Below, one piece after another: positions 36,434 to 50,000 of a stretch of 64,000 nt of DNA. The notes beneath the pieces are model-generated. The model was not told where the DNA came from and did no database searches. It saw nothing but the letters and a program-made list of their open reading frames with translations. Position 1 is the first letter of the stretch. Every line of letters starts with the position of its first letter. Made by a program: the position numbers and the translations under genes. Source of the DNA: Manihot esculenta (Eukaryota > Streptophyta > Magnoliopsida > Malpighiales > Euphorbiaceae); the NCBI RefSeq assembly GCF_001659605.2, contig NC_035172.2, forward strand, positions 31,981,342-32,045,341, written 5' to 3'.

Positions 36434-36978
36434 TGGTTCATAGGATCGGACCTAGAGTGTCGGGCTCATAGATGTTCTAGAAGGTCAAGCACAATAGGAA
36501 GATCATGTCCACTAGGATAGGATGTTGAGTCCTGTCTTGTATGATGATGTGAAATGCCATGATTATATACATGTGCATTGATGCTATGATATGAATGATG
36601 TATATGTGATGAGGGTTCATGTGTGCCCACATGAACCATATGATGCTAATGTTTGTATGATGTGTACTGTTTTTCAGAAAACAGGATGAGAGGAACCCGT
36701 CGATCGGCAAGATTGACTGGAGTACCACATGAGGATGAGGGCACGAGCGCCCGTCCTCCTACATTGCCTAGGGCAATGTCTTGTAGAGCAAACAGAGAAA
36801 GAGTGTCAAGGGACCCTAGAAGGTCTTTTGATGCTAGCAGAAGGGGGACTGATAGAGGAGGAAGTTCTTTAGATGTGAGGGAGGTTATGGAAGAGGATCA
36901 GAGGAGGGATGGGAATCTGGATGTGAGCATGGAAGAAGAGGGGACAGGGGAGTCTCAGGGAGGCGTTCAGGCCTCGGG

Positions 36979-39317
36979 TATAACGCCCCGAAAATCGGAC
37001 CGCTACCGGCGCTAGGATCCGGGTCGACTTAAGGCCGCCGGGACCCGTAGCAAGCCTGACATGTAACCTGTAAACCTGTTCAATCCCATACATGATCAAC
37101 AATCATACATAAAAATTAAAACTTTTCCTCATACATACTGTCATCAACTAACTCAACCTGTGCATACCCTGAACATATACATAACATAGTCCCTCTGTGG
37201 GATCTCATCATGCCTTAAAGGCAAAACAGCCTGTGTTGAGTTAGTTTACATAAATATCATAACATAAGATCATGTATAGACAAAAGGGATTAACAATACA
37301 TTATGGTCAAGCACAACTCTATCCTCAATAACCTCATTACATAACATTCTGAATATTTTTACATTACATCATAGTACAATCGTCATGTCCACAATCTAAC
37401 TATTACAACATAAGACATACTTCAAAACTCTGGCTAACCTTCTGATCTACCCTGTACCTGCACATCTGGGGTTAGGGGAGAGGGGTGAGCTACAAAGCCC
37501 AGTGAGCAGAATAGTATAAAACAATATATTAAAATTTCATGCTTTCATGGAATGCAACACATCACAACAAATCACATCTCGGATGGTATTGTCACCTATA
37601 GTCCTCTACATAGGTCCAACTGTGCCGGGACGTAGAATGGGTCAACCGGTCTTTCCCTTATCATAACATATCATATGGACCAACTGTGCCAGGGACGTAG
37701 AATGGGTACAACCTGGACTTTCTCTTACATCGTGCCAGGGACGTAGAATGGGTACAACCTGGACTTCCATACCATAACATGCCATAACATCAATCATATC
37801 ATAGGAGGACTAAAGGATCATCCAATAACCAATCCACATCAACATTAACATCATAAATGCAATGCAACATATTCGTGAATACTAATGCAAGCAACCTATT
37901 ATATCTCATGGCATTCATGATGCATGGATCATGCTCAAAATTCATATTTCATTTATTTAAAACTTAAGGTTTATTCCACTCACTTCTGGCTAGCTCTGAC
38001 AAACTCTGTAGCAGCTGGCTCACTGCTGGGGTCCTCGGTTCCTCGGGTCCGAACCTACACAGGTGGACTCCAATGAGGGACCAAACATACATGAACATAA
38101 CTCTAATATACTCCCCAAAAACCCCCTAAAACATCATGAAACAATCACATAACAACATGCAAGAAATGGCTGGACAGGGCACTTTCGGCGGCAGGTTCGG
38201 CGGCCGAAAGTCCCTCCAGAGCCGAAAGTCAGGCAGGTTCGGCGGCACCTTCGGCGGCCGAAACTCCCAGACAGAGACGAAACTCATGCATGTTCGGCGG
38301 CACCTTCGGCGGCCGAAAGTCCCAGACAGAGACGAAAGTCTCCCTTCGGGGGCAACTTCGGCAGCCGAAAGGCCTGCCTCACCAGCCATGTTCGGCGGCC
38401 GAAAGTGCCTTCGGCTGCCGAACCTGGTTTCTGCCGAAGGGCAGAAACTTGGCTCCCAAATGCATTTTCGCCTCCAAACTCACCAATCATGCATATACCT
38501 CAGTTAAAACATGCATACATACCATACATATCACCTAGGGGTCTCAAACTAGCAAATACCCCAACTACAACACTTCAAACACACAAAAATCAACATACAT
38601 TGTTCATCAAAACATCAAAACCCAAAAACTCATCACAAGCCTAAACATGCATCTCTACCCATAAAACAACTTAATGCTTGTTCAAAAACTCATAACAAGG
38701 GTGGATCCAAGCTTACCTCTTGAAGAAACGAGAGGAAAGGCGATCCTAGCTTGGAGATGGAGAGATTGAGCTCTTTGAACCTCCAAGTACCCAAAACTTG
38801 CTTTTTACTCACAGATCTTCAAAACAGAAGTTAAAACCCGTGAAAATCATGGAAGATCTAAGGAAAACACTCAAGATCGAGGGAGGGGTGGCGGAGACTC
38901 ACCTTGGCCGACAACGGGGGAGAAAAGCTCGCCCGTGCGGACCTAAGGGACCCTTTTATAGTGGCTGGCCAGGCCACGTTCGGGGGCCGAATGTGCCTCC
39001 GCATGCATGCCATGTTCGGCGGCCGAACTTGTCTTTCGGCGGCCGAACCTGGACTGCCCTCACTCATGCTTTCGGGGGCCTAACGTGCCTCCAAAACGCA
39101 TGCATGTTCGGCGGCCGAACTTGACTTTCGGCGGCCGAACCTGGGTTTTCCTCCAATGCTATTTTCATGCAAAAACTCATTTAGTTTCATACTTTAAAAC
39201 ATTAAAATTCATGAAAACATTTTATAAAACATGATTCTACCCTTCTAGAGGTCTCCGACATCCGAGATTCCACCGGACGGTAGGAATTCCGATACCGGAG
39301 TCTAGCCGGGTATTACA
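36979..39317 (-). repeat. 3' LTR of element B
   Basis: It is read on the minus strand from TGTAATACCCGGCTAG (39317) to the mutated terminus GGCGTTATA (36979). It has the same organisation as the 5' LTR: palindrome cluster, TATA box (TATAAAAGGG near 38951), a second cluster (about 38186-38445) and CATTCTACGTCC repeats. Confidence 0.92.
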
Positions 39318-39330
39318 TTCTCCCCCCCTT
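39318..39330 (-). other. Polypurine tract of element B
   Basis: On the minus strand AAGGGGGGGAGAA directly abuts the 3' LTR, as required for priming plus-strand synthesis. Just upstream lies a near-perfect inverted repeat with arms like those at 51763-51784, here with one mismatch. Confidence 0.8.
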
Positions 39331-39421
39331 AAGAACATTTGTCCCCGAATGTTCCTCAACTAGCACATGCATAGCAAACAACACAACATATATAAGCACA
39401 TAAACACATAGGGATCTAACC

Positions 39422-42400
39422 TTAAAAGAGATGAGGGTATTGCTGGAGCATGGACTCCCGTGTCTCCCAAGTGCATTCTTCCAAGTTGTGGTGGTTCCAT
39501 AGGACTTTCACCATCGGGATTTCCTTGTTTCTTAACTTTCTGATCTGGGTGTCTATGATCCGCACTGGCTGTTCAACATAGGTGAGATCCTCTTGGACCT
39601 CCACATCAGGCTCACTAAGAACCTTGCTCGGATCTGACACAAACTTCCTCAACATTGAAACATGGAAAACCGGATGGATTCTCTCCATCGAAGCAGGTAA
39701 ATCCAGCTTGTACGACACATTCCCAATCCTTTGCAAGATCTCAAAGGGTCCGATGTATCATGGGGCTAGTTTACCTTTCTTCCCGAAGCGAACCACTCCC
39801 TTCATTGGAGACACCTTGAGCAATACCAACTCCCCCTCCTGAAACTCTAACTGTCTTCTGCGGACGTCTGCATAGCTCTTCTGTCTGCTTGCAGCAGTCT
39901 TGATCCTTTCTCTAATTATGGGTACCACCCTGCTGGTAATCTCTACTAGCTCAGGCCCTGCCAAGGCCTTTTCTCCAACTTCCTCCCAGCAAACAGGTGA
40001 CCTGCACTTCCTCCCATATAAAGCTTCATATGGAGCCATCCCGATGCTAGCATGATGGCTGTTGTTGTAGGCAAACTCCACCAAAGGTAGATGCTGCCTC
40101 CAAGAACCGCCAAAGTCCAGCACACACATTCTGAGCATATCCTCGATAGTCTGGATGGTCCTTTCTGACTGTCCGTCGGTCTGGGGGTGGAAGGCAGTAC
40201 TGAAATCCAACCTAGTACCCATGGCATTCTGCAGACTCCGCCAAAATCTGGAGGTGAACTGGGGCCCTCTATCTGACACTATCGAAACAGGAACCCCATG
40301 CAACCTGACGATCTCATCCATATATACCTGCGCCAACTTGTCCACAGAGTAGCCACTCCTGACAGGGATGAAGTGAGCAGATTTGGTGAGTCTGTCCACA
40401 ATCACCCATATGGAGTCCAATCTGTTGGACGTCGCCGGTAACCCCACTACGAAGTCCATAGCTATATTCTCCCATTTCCACTCTGGAATAGGTAGCGGGT
40501 TAAGCATTCCAGCTGGCTTTTGATGTTCCAGCTTCACCCTCTGACACACTTCGCAGGCGGACACAAACTGTGCCACTTCTTTCTTCATCGCTGGCCACCA
40601 ATAAACTTTCTTCAAATCTTGATACATCTTGGTGGCTCCGGGGTGAATGCTGTATCTCGCATTATGAGCTTCTCTCATAATGTCTCCTTTTAGCCCAATG
40701 TCATCTGGTACACATAGTCTGCTCCCATAGTGGAGGATCCCCTTACTGTCGAATCTAAACTCACTATCATTGCCTGACTGAACAGTCCTGGCAATCTTCA
40801 CTAACTCCGGGTCCTCATGCTGTTTCTGAGCCACCTGCTCTAGAAACACGGGTGCCACTCTCATCTGGGCCACCAAGGCACGTGTACCAGATAACTCCAT
40901 CTGTAGACCTTCCTCAAAAAGCTTATAGAACTCCTTCACCACTGGCCTCCTCTCTGCCGATATGTGGGATAAACTACCGAGTGATTTCCGGCTTAAGGCG
41001 TCTGCCACAACATTCGCCTTACCCGGATGGTACTGAATCTTGCAATCATAGTCACTCAGCAGCTCCACCCATCTCCTCTGTCTCAAATTCAAATCCCTCT
41101 GACTCAAGATGTACTGCAGGCTCTTATGATCTGTAAAGATCTCACATTTCACTCCATAGAGGTAATGCCTCCACATCTTGAGTGCAAAGATTACTGCTGC
41201 CATCTCAAGGTCGTGTGTGGGGTAATTCAACTCATGCTTCTTCAGCTGCCTAGAAGCATAAGCAATCACCTTCTCATTCTGCATCAGTACACAACCCAGT
41301 CCCACACGGGACGCATCACAAAAGACTGTAAAGTCCTCTCCACTAGATGGCAGAGCTAACACTGGTGCTGAAGTCAACTTCTTCTTAAGCTCTTCGAAAC
41401 TCTCCTCGCACTGGTCGGTCCACAGAAACTTCTGACTCTTCCTGGTTAGTCTGGTTAGAGGAGCTGCTATTTTGAGAAGTCCTGAACGAACCTCCTGTAG
41501 TAACCTGCCAAACCCAAGAAACTTCTAATCTCTGTCACTGAAGTGGGTCTAGGCCAGTTAGCCACAGTTTCTGTCTTCTTGGGATCTACCTCAATACCAT
41601 TCTCTGACACTACATGCCCCAAGAACGAAATGCTCCTCAGCCAGAACTCACATTTGGAGAACTTGGCATACAAGCCATGTTCCCTCAAAGTCTGCAAGAC
41701 CAACCGCAGATGATGGGCATGCTCCTCTGCATTCCTGGAATACACTAAGATATCATCTATAAAGACAATAACAAAGTGATCCAGGTATTGATTAAACACT
41801 CTGTTCATGAGATCCATGAATGCTGCAGGGGCGTTGGTTAACCCGAACGGCATTACAAGGAACTCAAAATGCCCATATCTGGTCCTGAAGGCTGTCTTCG
41901 GCACATCCTCATCCCTTATCCTTAGCTGATGGTACCCCGATCTTAGATCTATTTTGGAGAAACAACCTGCTCCGGCTAGCTGGTCGAATAGATCATCGAT
42001 CCTTGGCAATGGGTACCTATTCTTGGTAGTGACTTTGTTCAACTGCCTGTAGTCGATACAAAGTCTAAGGGATCCATCCTTCTTCCTCACAAACAAGACC
42101 GGAGCACCCCAAGGTGAGGTACTCTGTCGGATGAAACCCTTTTCTACCAGCTCCTGCAATTGCTCTTTTAACTCCTTTAACTCTGCTGGGGCCATCCTGT
42201 AGGGAGGGATAGAGATCGGTCTAGCTCCAGGTACCAACTCTATCTCGAACTCTATCTCCCTAGCAGGTGGTAAACCTGGAAGTTCATCAGGAAAGACATC
42301 CTGAAACTCTCTGACAACTGGCACCGAGGCTGGCTCCCTGACCTGACTGTCTAGCTCTCTCACATGAGCTAAGTACCCCTGACATCCCTTCCTAAGCAAC

Positions 42401-44400
42401 CTACGAGCCTGAAGAGCTGATATCAGACCTCTAGGTGTACCCCTCTTGTCTCCTCTGAAGACGACCTCTGACCCGTCCTGATCTCTGAACTTGACTACCT
42501 TGTCCCTGCAGTCCAAGGTGGCACCATGGGTAGATAGCCAATCCATCCCTAGAATGACGTCAAAGTCTGTCAAATCTAGAACCACAAGGTCGGCGGAGAG
42601 GCATCTTCCCTCAACAAAAACTGGACTGTACTGGCAGACTGACACTGCCACTGACGGGTCACACTTGGGTCCACTGACCCATAGGGGACACTCTAACCCA
42701 GAGACTATCAATCCCAACCTCTCAACGGCTCTCGGAGCAATAAATGAATGAGATGCACCCGGGTCCATTAATGCATACACATCAGAACACCCAATGACGA
42801 GATTACCTGACACCACGGTGTTGGATGTGTTAGCCTCCTGCTGTGTCATGGTGAAGATCCTGGCTGGAGCTGATGGACCTTCACCTCGGGAACCAGAAGA
42901 AGAGGCTGCCCCTCTCCCTCTACCTCTGCCACTGCCCGGAGTTGTGGCTGGAACTGCTGGCTGTGCCACACTACCAGAAGCTGTCTGCTGGGGCTGGCCC
43001 ATAAAAGGTGCTCTAGGACAATCCCGAGCCATGTGTCCCTCCTGTCCACATCTGAAACATGTGTTAGTCCCAGCTCGACACACTCCCCTGTGCGGTCTTC
43101 CACATCTCTGACATTCTGTACCATCTGAGCCTGAGCTCGAGCCACCGCCGAATCCCAAACCGGATTTCAACTTGTTCCAAAACTTATTCTTCTTCGACTT
43201 CCTAGTGGTGTTATCCCACCTCTTCTTGCCTGAACTCTGAGAAGAGAACCCTGGTCCTCCTCTGCCTGGGGTCTTAACCCCTGAAGACTGGGTCACTGAC
43301 TGCTTCACTGACCCCTCAACTATAGCACTTGCCTCCATTCTTCGAGCCATATCCACCACAGTGTGGAAACTTTCTCTCTCAGCTGACTGAACCAACGAGG
43401 AGTACCTGGAATGCAGCTTCATAACATATTTCTTGGCTTTCTTCGTATCTGAATCTAGAGCTTGCCCTGAAAAAGGCAATAGCTCCAAGAATTTATCCGT
43501 GAACTCCTCTACACTCATGTGCTCTGACTGCCTCAGTTGCTCAAACTCAATCATTTTCAGTTCTCTAGAACTGTCCGGAAAAGCCCATCCAGCGAACTCA
43601 TTCGCAAATTCTTCCCACGTCATACCGTCTAGTCTCGGGTCCACATAACATTTGAACCATTCCCGTGCCTTCTTGCACTTTAAAGTGAACCCTGCCATCT
43701 GAATGGCCCTACTGTCACTTGCCCCTAGCTCATCAGTTATCGTCTTCACCACTCTCAGATACTCAAAGGGGTCATCCCCTGACTTGTATTTGGGAGCATC
43801 TAACTTGAGGTAGTCTGTCATCTTTACCTTGCTCCCATCAACTGAGCTAGGTCTAGGAGGTTGAGTAACTGGGGCTGCTGGTTCTGTAGGTGGCGGAGGT
43901 GGAGGTGCAGCATTCCCCGAGGTGGGGTTTGCCGGGTTTGGATAGAAGGGTGAGGGTGGATAAGCTGGGTACTGTGTGTAGGGTGGATAGAAAGGTGGAT
44001 AAGGCATGTAGGTAGGATAGGGGTGAAAGCTGGAGTAATCCGATGTACCTCCCATCGGATACCCTGAACCCTGTGGGAAGGGTGGATAATGGGGTGGAAA
44101 ACCATACCCCGAGGCCTGAACGCCTCCCTGTGACTCCCCTGTCCCTTCTTCCTGCATGCTCACATCCAGGTTCCCATCCCTCCTCTGATCCTCTTCCATA
44201 ACCTCCCTCACATCTGAAGAACTTCCTCCTCTATCAGTCCCCCTTCTGCTAGCATCAAAAGACCTTCTAGGGTCCCTTGACACTCTTTCTCTGTTGGCTC
44301 TACAAGACATTGCCCTAGGCAATGTAGGAGGACGGGCGCTCGTGCCCTCATCCTCAGGTGGCACTCCAGTCAACCGTGCAGATCGACGAGTTCCTCTCAT
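39422..44400 (-). pseudogene. Element B gag-pol polyprotein, two lesions
   Basis: One reading frame of 1660 codons (4979 bases, one short) starts at the ATG at 44400 ([10 protein letters not shown]) and ends with QQYPHLF at 39422. It contains the gag domain, [14 protein letters not shown] knuckle, protease [11 protein letters not shown], reverse transcriptase [13 protein letters not shown], RNase H with DASRVGLG and TDHKSL, integrase with an HPGATKMY zinc-binding start and a DD35E core, and a chromodomain. A 1-bp deletion near 41470 creates a stop at 41467-41469 between reverse transcriptase and RNase H. A nonsense codon at 39758-39760 (TGA where element A has CGA) removes the chromodomain. 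Everything else appears open. Confidence 0.92.
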
Positions 44401-44653
44401 CCTGTTTTCTGAAAACAGTACACAACATACAAACATTAGCATCATATGGTTCATGTGAGCACACATGAACCCTCATCACATACATCACATACTATATCAT
44501 ATCATTAATGCACATGCATAAAGTCATGGCATTTCACATCATCATGCAAGACAGGACTCAACATCCTATCCTAGTGGACATGACCTTCCTATTGTGCTTG
44601 ACCTTCTATAACATCTATGAGCCCGACACTCTAGGTCCGACCATATGAACCTA

Positions 44654-44667
44654 GGGCTCTGATACCA
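44654..44667 (-). other. Primer-binding site of element B
   Basis: The minus strand reads TGGTATCAGAGCCC three bases inside the 5' LTR and is complementary to initiator methionine tRNA, as in element A. Confidence 0.85.
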
Positions 44668-44670
44668 TTC

Positions 44671-47009
44671 TGTAACGCCCCGAAAATCGGACCGCTACCG
44701 GCGCTAGGATCCGGGTCGACTTAAGGCCGCCGGGACCCGTAGCAAGCCTGACATGTAACCTGTAAACCTGTTCAATCCCATACATGATCAACAATCATAC
44801 ATAAAAATTAAAACTTTTCCTCATACATACTGTCATCAACTAACTCAACCTGTGCATACCCTGAACATATACATAACATAGTCCCTCTGTGGGATCTCAT
44901 CATGCCTTAAAGGCAAAACAGCCTGTGTTGAGTTAGTTTACATAAATATCATAACATAAGATCATGTATAGACAAAAGGGATTAACAATACATTATGGTC
45001 AAGCACAACTCTATCCTCAATAACCTCATTACATAACATTCTGAATATTTTTACATTACATCATAGTACAATCATCATGTCCACAATCTAACTATTACAA
45101 CATAAGACATACTTCAAAACTCTGGCTAACCTTCTGATCTACCCTGTACCTGTACATATGGGGTTAGGGGAGAGGGGTGAGCTACAAAGCCCAGTGAGCA
45201 GAATAGTATAAAACAATATATTAAAATTTCATGCTTTCATGGAATGCAACACATCACAACAAATCACATCTCGGATGGTATTGTCACCTATAGTCCTCTA
45301 CATAGGTCCAACTGTGCCGGGACGTAGAATGGGTCAACCGGTCTTTCCCTTATCATAACATATCATATGGACCAACTGTGCCAGGGACGTAGAATGGGTA
45401 CAACCTGGACTTTCTCTTACATCGTGCCAGGGACGTAGAATGGGTACAACCTGGACTTCCATACCATAACATGCCATAACATCAATCATATCATAGGAGG
45501 ACTAAAGGATCATCCAATAACCAATCCACATCAACATTAACATCATAAATGCAATGCAACATATTCGTGAATACTAATGCAAGCAACCTATTATATCTCA
45601 TGGCATTCATGATGCATGGATCATGCTCAAAATTCATATTTCATTTATTTAAAACTTAAGGTTTATTCCACTCACTTCTGGCTAGCTCTGACAAACTCTG
45701 TAGCAGCTGGCTCACTGCTGGGGTCCTCGGTTCCTCGGGTCCGAACCTACACAGGTGGACTCCAATGAGGGACCAAACATACATGAACATAACTCTAATA
45801 TACTCCCCAAAAACCCCCTAAAACATCATGAAACAATCACATAACAACATGCAAGAAATGGCTGGACAGGGCACTTTCGGCGGCAGGTTCGGCGTCCGAA
45901 AGTCCCTCTAGAGCCGAAAGTCAGGCAGGTTCGGCGGCACCTTCGGCGGCCGAAACTCCCAGACAGAGACGAAACTCATGCATGTTCGGCGGCACCTTCG
46001 GCGGCCGAAAGTCCCAGACAGAGACGAAAGTCTCCCTTCGGGGGCAACTTCGGCAGCCGAAAGGCCTGCCTCACCAGCCATGTTCGGCGGCCGAAAGTGC
46101 CTTCGGCTGCCGAACCTGGTTTCTGCCGAAAGGCAGAAACTTGGCTCCCAAATGCATTTTCGCCTCCAAACTCACCAATCATGCATATACCTCAGTTAAA
46201 ACATGCATACATACCATACATATCACCTAGGGGTCTCAAACTAGCAAATACCCCAACTACAACACTTCAAACACACAAAAATCAACATACATTGTTCATC
46301 AAAACATCAAAACCCAAAAACTCATCACAAGCCTAAACATGCATCTCTACCCATAAAACAACTTAATGCTTGTTCAAAAACTCATAACAAGGGTGGATCC
46401 AAGCTTACCTCTTGAAGAAACGAGAGGAAAGGCGATCCTAGCTTGGAGATGGAGAGATTGAGCTCTTTGAACCTCCAAGTACCCAAAACTTGCTTTTTAC
46501 TCACAGATCTTCAAAACAGAAGTTAAAACCCGTGAAAATCATGGAAGATCTAAGGAAAACACTCAAGATCGAGGGAGGGGTGGCGGAGACTCACCTTGGC
46601 CGACAACGGGGGAGAAAAGCTCGCCCGTGCGGACCTAAGGGACCCTTTTATAGTGGCTGGCCAGGCCACGTTCGGGGGCCGAATGTGCCTCCGCATGCAT
46701 GCCATGTTCGGCGGCCGAACTTGTCTTTCGGCGGCCGAACCTGGACTGCCCTCACTCATGCTTTCGGGGGCCTAACGTGCCTCCAAAACGCATGCATGTT
46801 CGGCGGCCGAACTTGACTTTCGGCGGCCGAACCTGGGTTTTCCTCCAATGCTATTTTCATGCAAAAACTCATTTAGTTTCATACTTTAAAACATTAAAAT
46901 TCATGAAAACATTTTATAAAACATGATTCTACCCTTCTAGAGGTCTCCGACATCCGAGATTCCACCGGACGGTAGGAATTCCGATACCGGAGTCTAGCCG
47001 GGTATTACA
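44671..47009 (-). repeat. 5' LTR of element B
   Basis: The 2339-bp LTR runs on the minus strand from TGTAATACCC at 47009 to GGCGTTACA at 44671. The TATA box is near 46643. Donor-like sites AAGAG|GTAAGC (near 46408) and AGAA|GTGAGTG (near 45673) follow downstream. It is almost identical to the 3' LTR. Confidence 0.92.
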
Positions 47010-50000
47010 TCGGGGTATGGTTTTCCACCCCATTATCCACCCTTCCCACAGGGTTCAGGGTATCCGATGGGAGGTACATCGGATTACTCCAGCTTTAACC
47101 CCTACCCTACCTACATTCCTTATCCACCTTTCTATCCACCTTACACACAGTACCCAGCTTATCCACCCTCACCCTTCTATCCTAACCCAGCAAACCCCAC
47201 CTCGGGGAATGGTGCACCCCCACCTCCACCACCCACAGAACCAGCAGCCCCAGTTACTCAACCTCCTAGACCTAGCTCAGCTGGTGGGAGCAAGGTAAAG
47301 ATGACAGATTACCTCAAGCTGGATGCTCCCAAATACAAGTTAGGGGATGACCCCTTTGAGTATCTGAGAGTAGTGAAGACAATAACTGATGAGCTAGGGG
47401 CGGATGATAGCAGGGCCATTCAGATGGCAGGGTTCACCTTAAAGTGCAAGAAGGCACGGGAATGGTTCAAGTGTTATGTGGACCCGAGACTAGACGGCAT
47501 GGCATGGGAGGAATTTGCGAATGAATTCGCGGGATGGGCTTTCCCAGACAGTTCCAGAGAACTGAAGATGATTGAGTTTGAGCAACTGAGGCAGTCAGAG
47601 CACATGGGTGTAGAGGAGTTCACGGATAAATTCTTGGAGCTATTGCCTTTTTCAGGGCAAGCTCTAGATACAGATACAAAGAAAGCCAAGAGATATGTTA
47701 TGAAGCTGTATTCTAGGTACTCCTCGTTGATTCAGTCAGCTGAGAGAGAAAGTTTCCACACTGTGGTGGATATGGCTCGAAGGATGGAGGCGAGAGCTAT
47801 AGTTGAGGGGTCAGTGAAGCAGTCAGTGACCCAGTCTTCAAGGGTTAAGACACCAGGCAAAGGAGGGCCATGTCTCTCTTCTCAGAGCTCAAGTAAGAAG
47901 AGGTGGGACAACACCACCAAGAAGCCGAAGAAGAATAAGTTTTGGAATAAGTTGAAATCCGGTCTGGGATTTGGCGGTGGCTCGAGCTCAGGCTCAGACG
48001 GTACAGAATGCCAGAAATATGGAAGGCCGCACAGGGGAGTGTGTCGAGCTGGGATTAATGCATGTTTCAGATGTGGTCAGGAGGGACACATAGCTCGGGA
48101 GTGTCCTAGAGCGCCTTTTATGGGCCAGCCCCAGCAGACAGCTTCTGGTAGTGTGGCACAGCCAGCAGCTCCAGCCACAACTCAGGGCAGTGGCAGAGGT
48201 AGAGGGAGAGGGGCAGCCTCTTCTTCTGGTTCCCGAGGTGAAGGTCCATCAGCTCCAGCCAGGATCTTCACCATGACTCAGCAGGAGGCTAACACATCCA
48301 ACACCGTGGTGTCAGGTAATCTCGTCATTGGGTGTTCTGATGTGTATGCATTAATGGACCCGGGTGCATCTCATTCTTTTATTGCTCCGAGAGCCGTTGA
48401 GAGGTTGGGTCTGATAGTCTCTGGGTTAGAGTGTCCCCTCTGGGTCAGTGGACCCAAGTGTGACCCGTCAGTGGCAGAGTCAGTCTGCCAGTACAGTCCA
48501 GTTTTTGTTGAGGGAAGATGCCTCTCCACCGACCTTGTGGTTCTAGATTTGACAGACTTTGACGTCATTCTAGGGATGGATTGGCTATCTACCCATGGTG
48601 CTACCTTGGACTACAGAGACAAGGTAGTCAGGTTCAGAGATCAAGACGGGTCAGAGGTCGTCTTCAGAGGAGACAAGAGGGGCACACCTAGAGGTCTGAT
48701 ATCAGCTCTTCAAGCTCGTAGGTTGCTTAGGAAGGGATGTCAGGGGTATTTGGCTCATGTGAGAGAGCTTAGTAGTCAGGTCAGGGAGCCAGCCTCGGTG
48801 CCAATTGTCAGAGAATTTCAGGATGTTTTTCCAATCGAGCTTCCAGGTTTACCACCTGCTAGGGAGATAGAGTTCGAGATAGAGTTGATGCCTGGAACTA
48901 GACCGATCTCTATCCCTCCCTACAGGATGGCCCCAGCCGAGTTGAAGGAGTTGAAAGAGCAATTGCAAGAGCTGGTAGAAAAGGGTTTCATCCGACAGAG
49001 TACCTCACCTTGGGGTGCTCCGGTCTTGTTTGTGAGGAAGAAGGATGGATCCCTTAGACTTTGTATCGACTACAGGCAGTTGAACAAAGTCACTACCAAA
49101 AATAGGTACCCTCTGCCAAGGATCGATGATCTATTCGACCAGCTAGCAGGAGCGGGTTGTTTCTCCAAAATAGATCTAAGATCGGGGTACCATCAGCTAA
49201 GGATAAGGGATGAAGATGTGCCGAAGACAGCTTTCAGGACCAGATATGGGCATTTTGAGTTCCTTGTGATGCCGTTCGGGTTAACCAACGCCCCTGCAGC
49301 ATTCATGGACCTCATGAACAGAGTATTTAGCCAATACCTGGATCACTTTGTTATTGTCTTCATAGATGATATCTTAGTGTATTCCAGGAATGCAGAGGAG
49401 CATGCCCATCATCTGCGGTTGGTCTTGCAGACTTTGAGGGAACATGGCTTGTATGCCAAGTTCTCTAAGTGTGAGTTCTGGCTGAGGAGCATTTCGTTCT
49501 TGGGGCATGTAGTGTCAGAGAATGGGATTGAGGTGGACCCCAAGAAGACAGAAACTGTGGCTAACTGGCCTAGACCCACTTCAGTGACGGAGATCAGGAG
49601 TTTCTTGGGTTTGGCAGGTTACTACAGGAGGTTCGTTCAGAACTTCTCGAAGATAGCAGCTCCTCTGACCAGGTTAACTAGGAAGAATCAGAAGTTTCTG
49701 TGGACCGACCAGTGCGAGGAGAGTTTTGAAGAGCTTAAGAAGAGGTTGACTTCAGCACCAGTGTTAGCTCTGCCATCCAGTGATGAGGACTTTACGGTCT
49801 TTTGTGATGCATCCCGTGTGGCACTGGGTTGTGTACTAATGCAGAATGAGAGGGTGATCGCTTATGCTTCTAGACAGCGGAAGAAGCATGAGTTGAATTA
49901 CCCCACACATGACCTGGAGATGGCAGCAGTAATCTTTGCACTCAAGATGTGGAGGCACTACCTCTATGGGGTTAAATGTGAGATCTTTACAGATCATAAA

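Larger units (their letters stand above)
36979..47009 (-). mobile_element. Element B: young Tekay-type chromovirus nested in element A
   Basis: A full-length 10,031-bp element lies on the minus strand and is inserted in element A's gag. The target duplication TCGGG is perfect (36974-36978 and 47010-47014). Its 3' LTR is at 36979-39317 and its 5' LTR at 44671-47009, both exactly 2339 bp. I saw only seven base differences between them, one of which changes the terminal TG to TA at 36979-36980. PBS, polypurine tract and the complete gag-pol domain order are present. Two coding lesions disable it. Confidence 0.93.
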
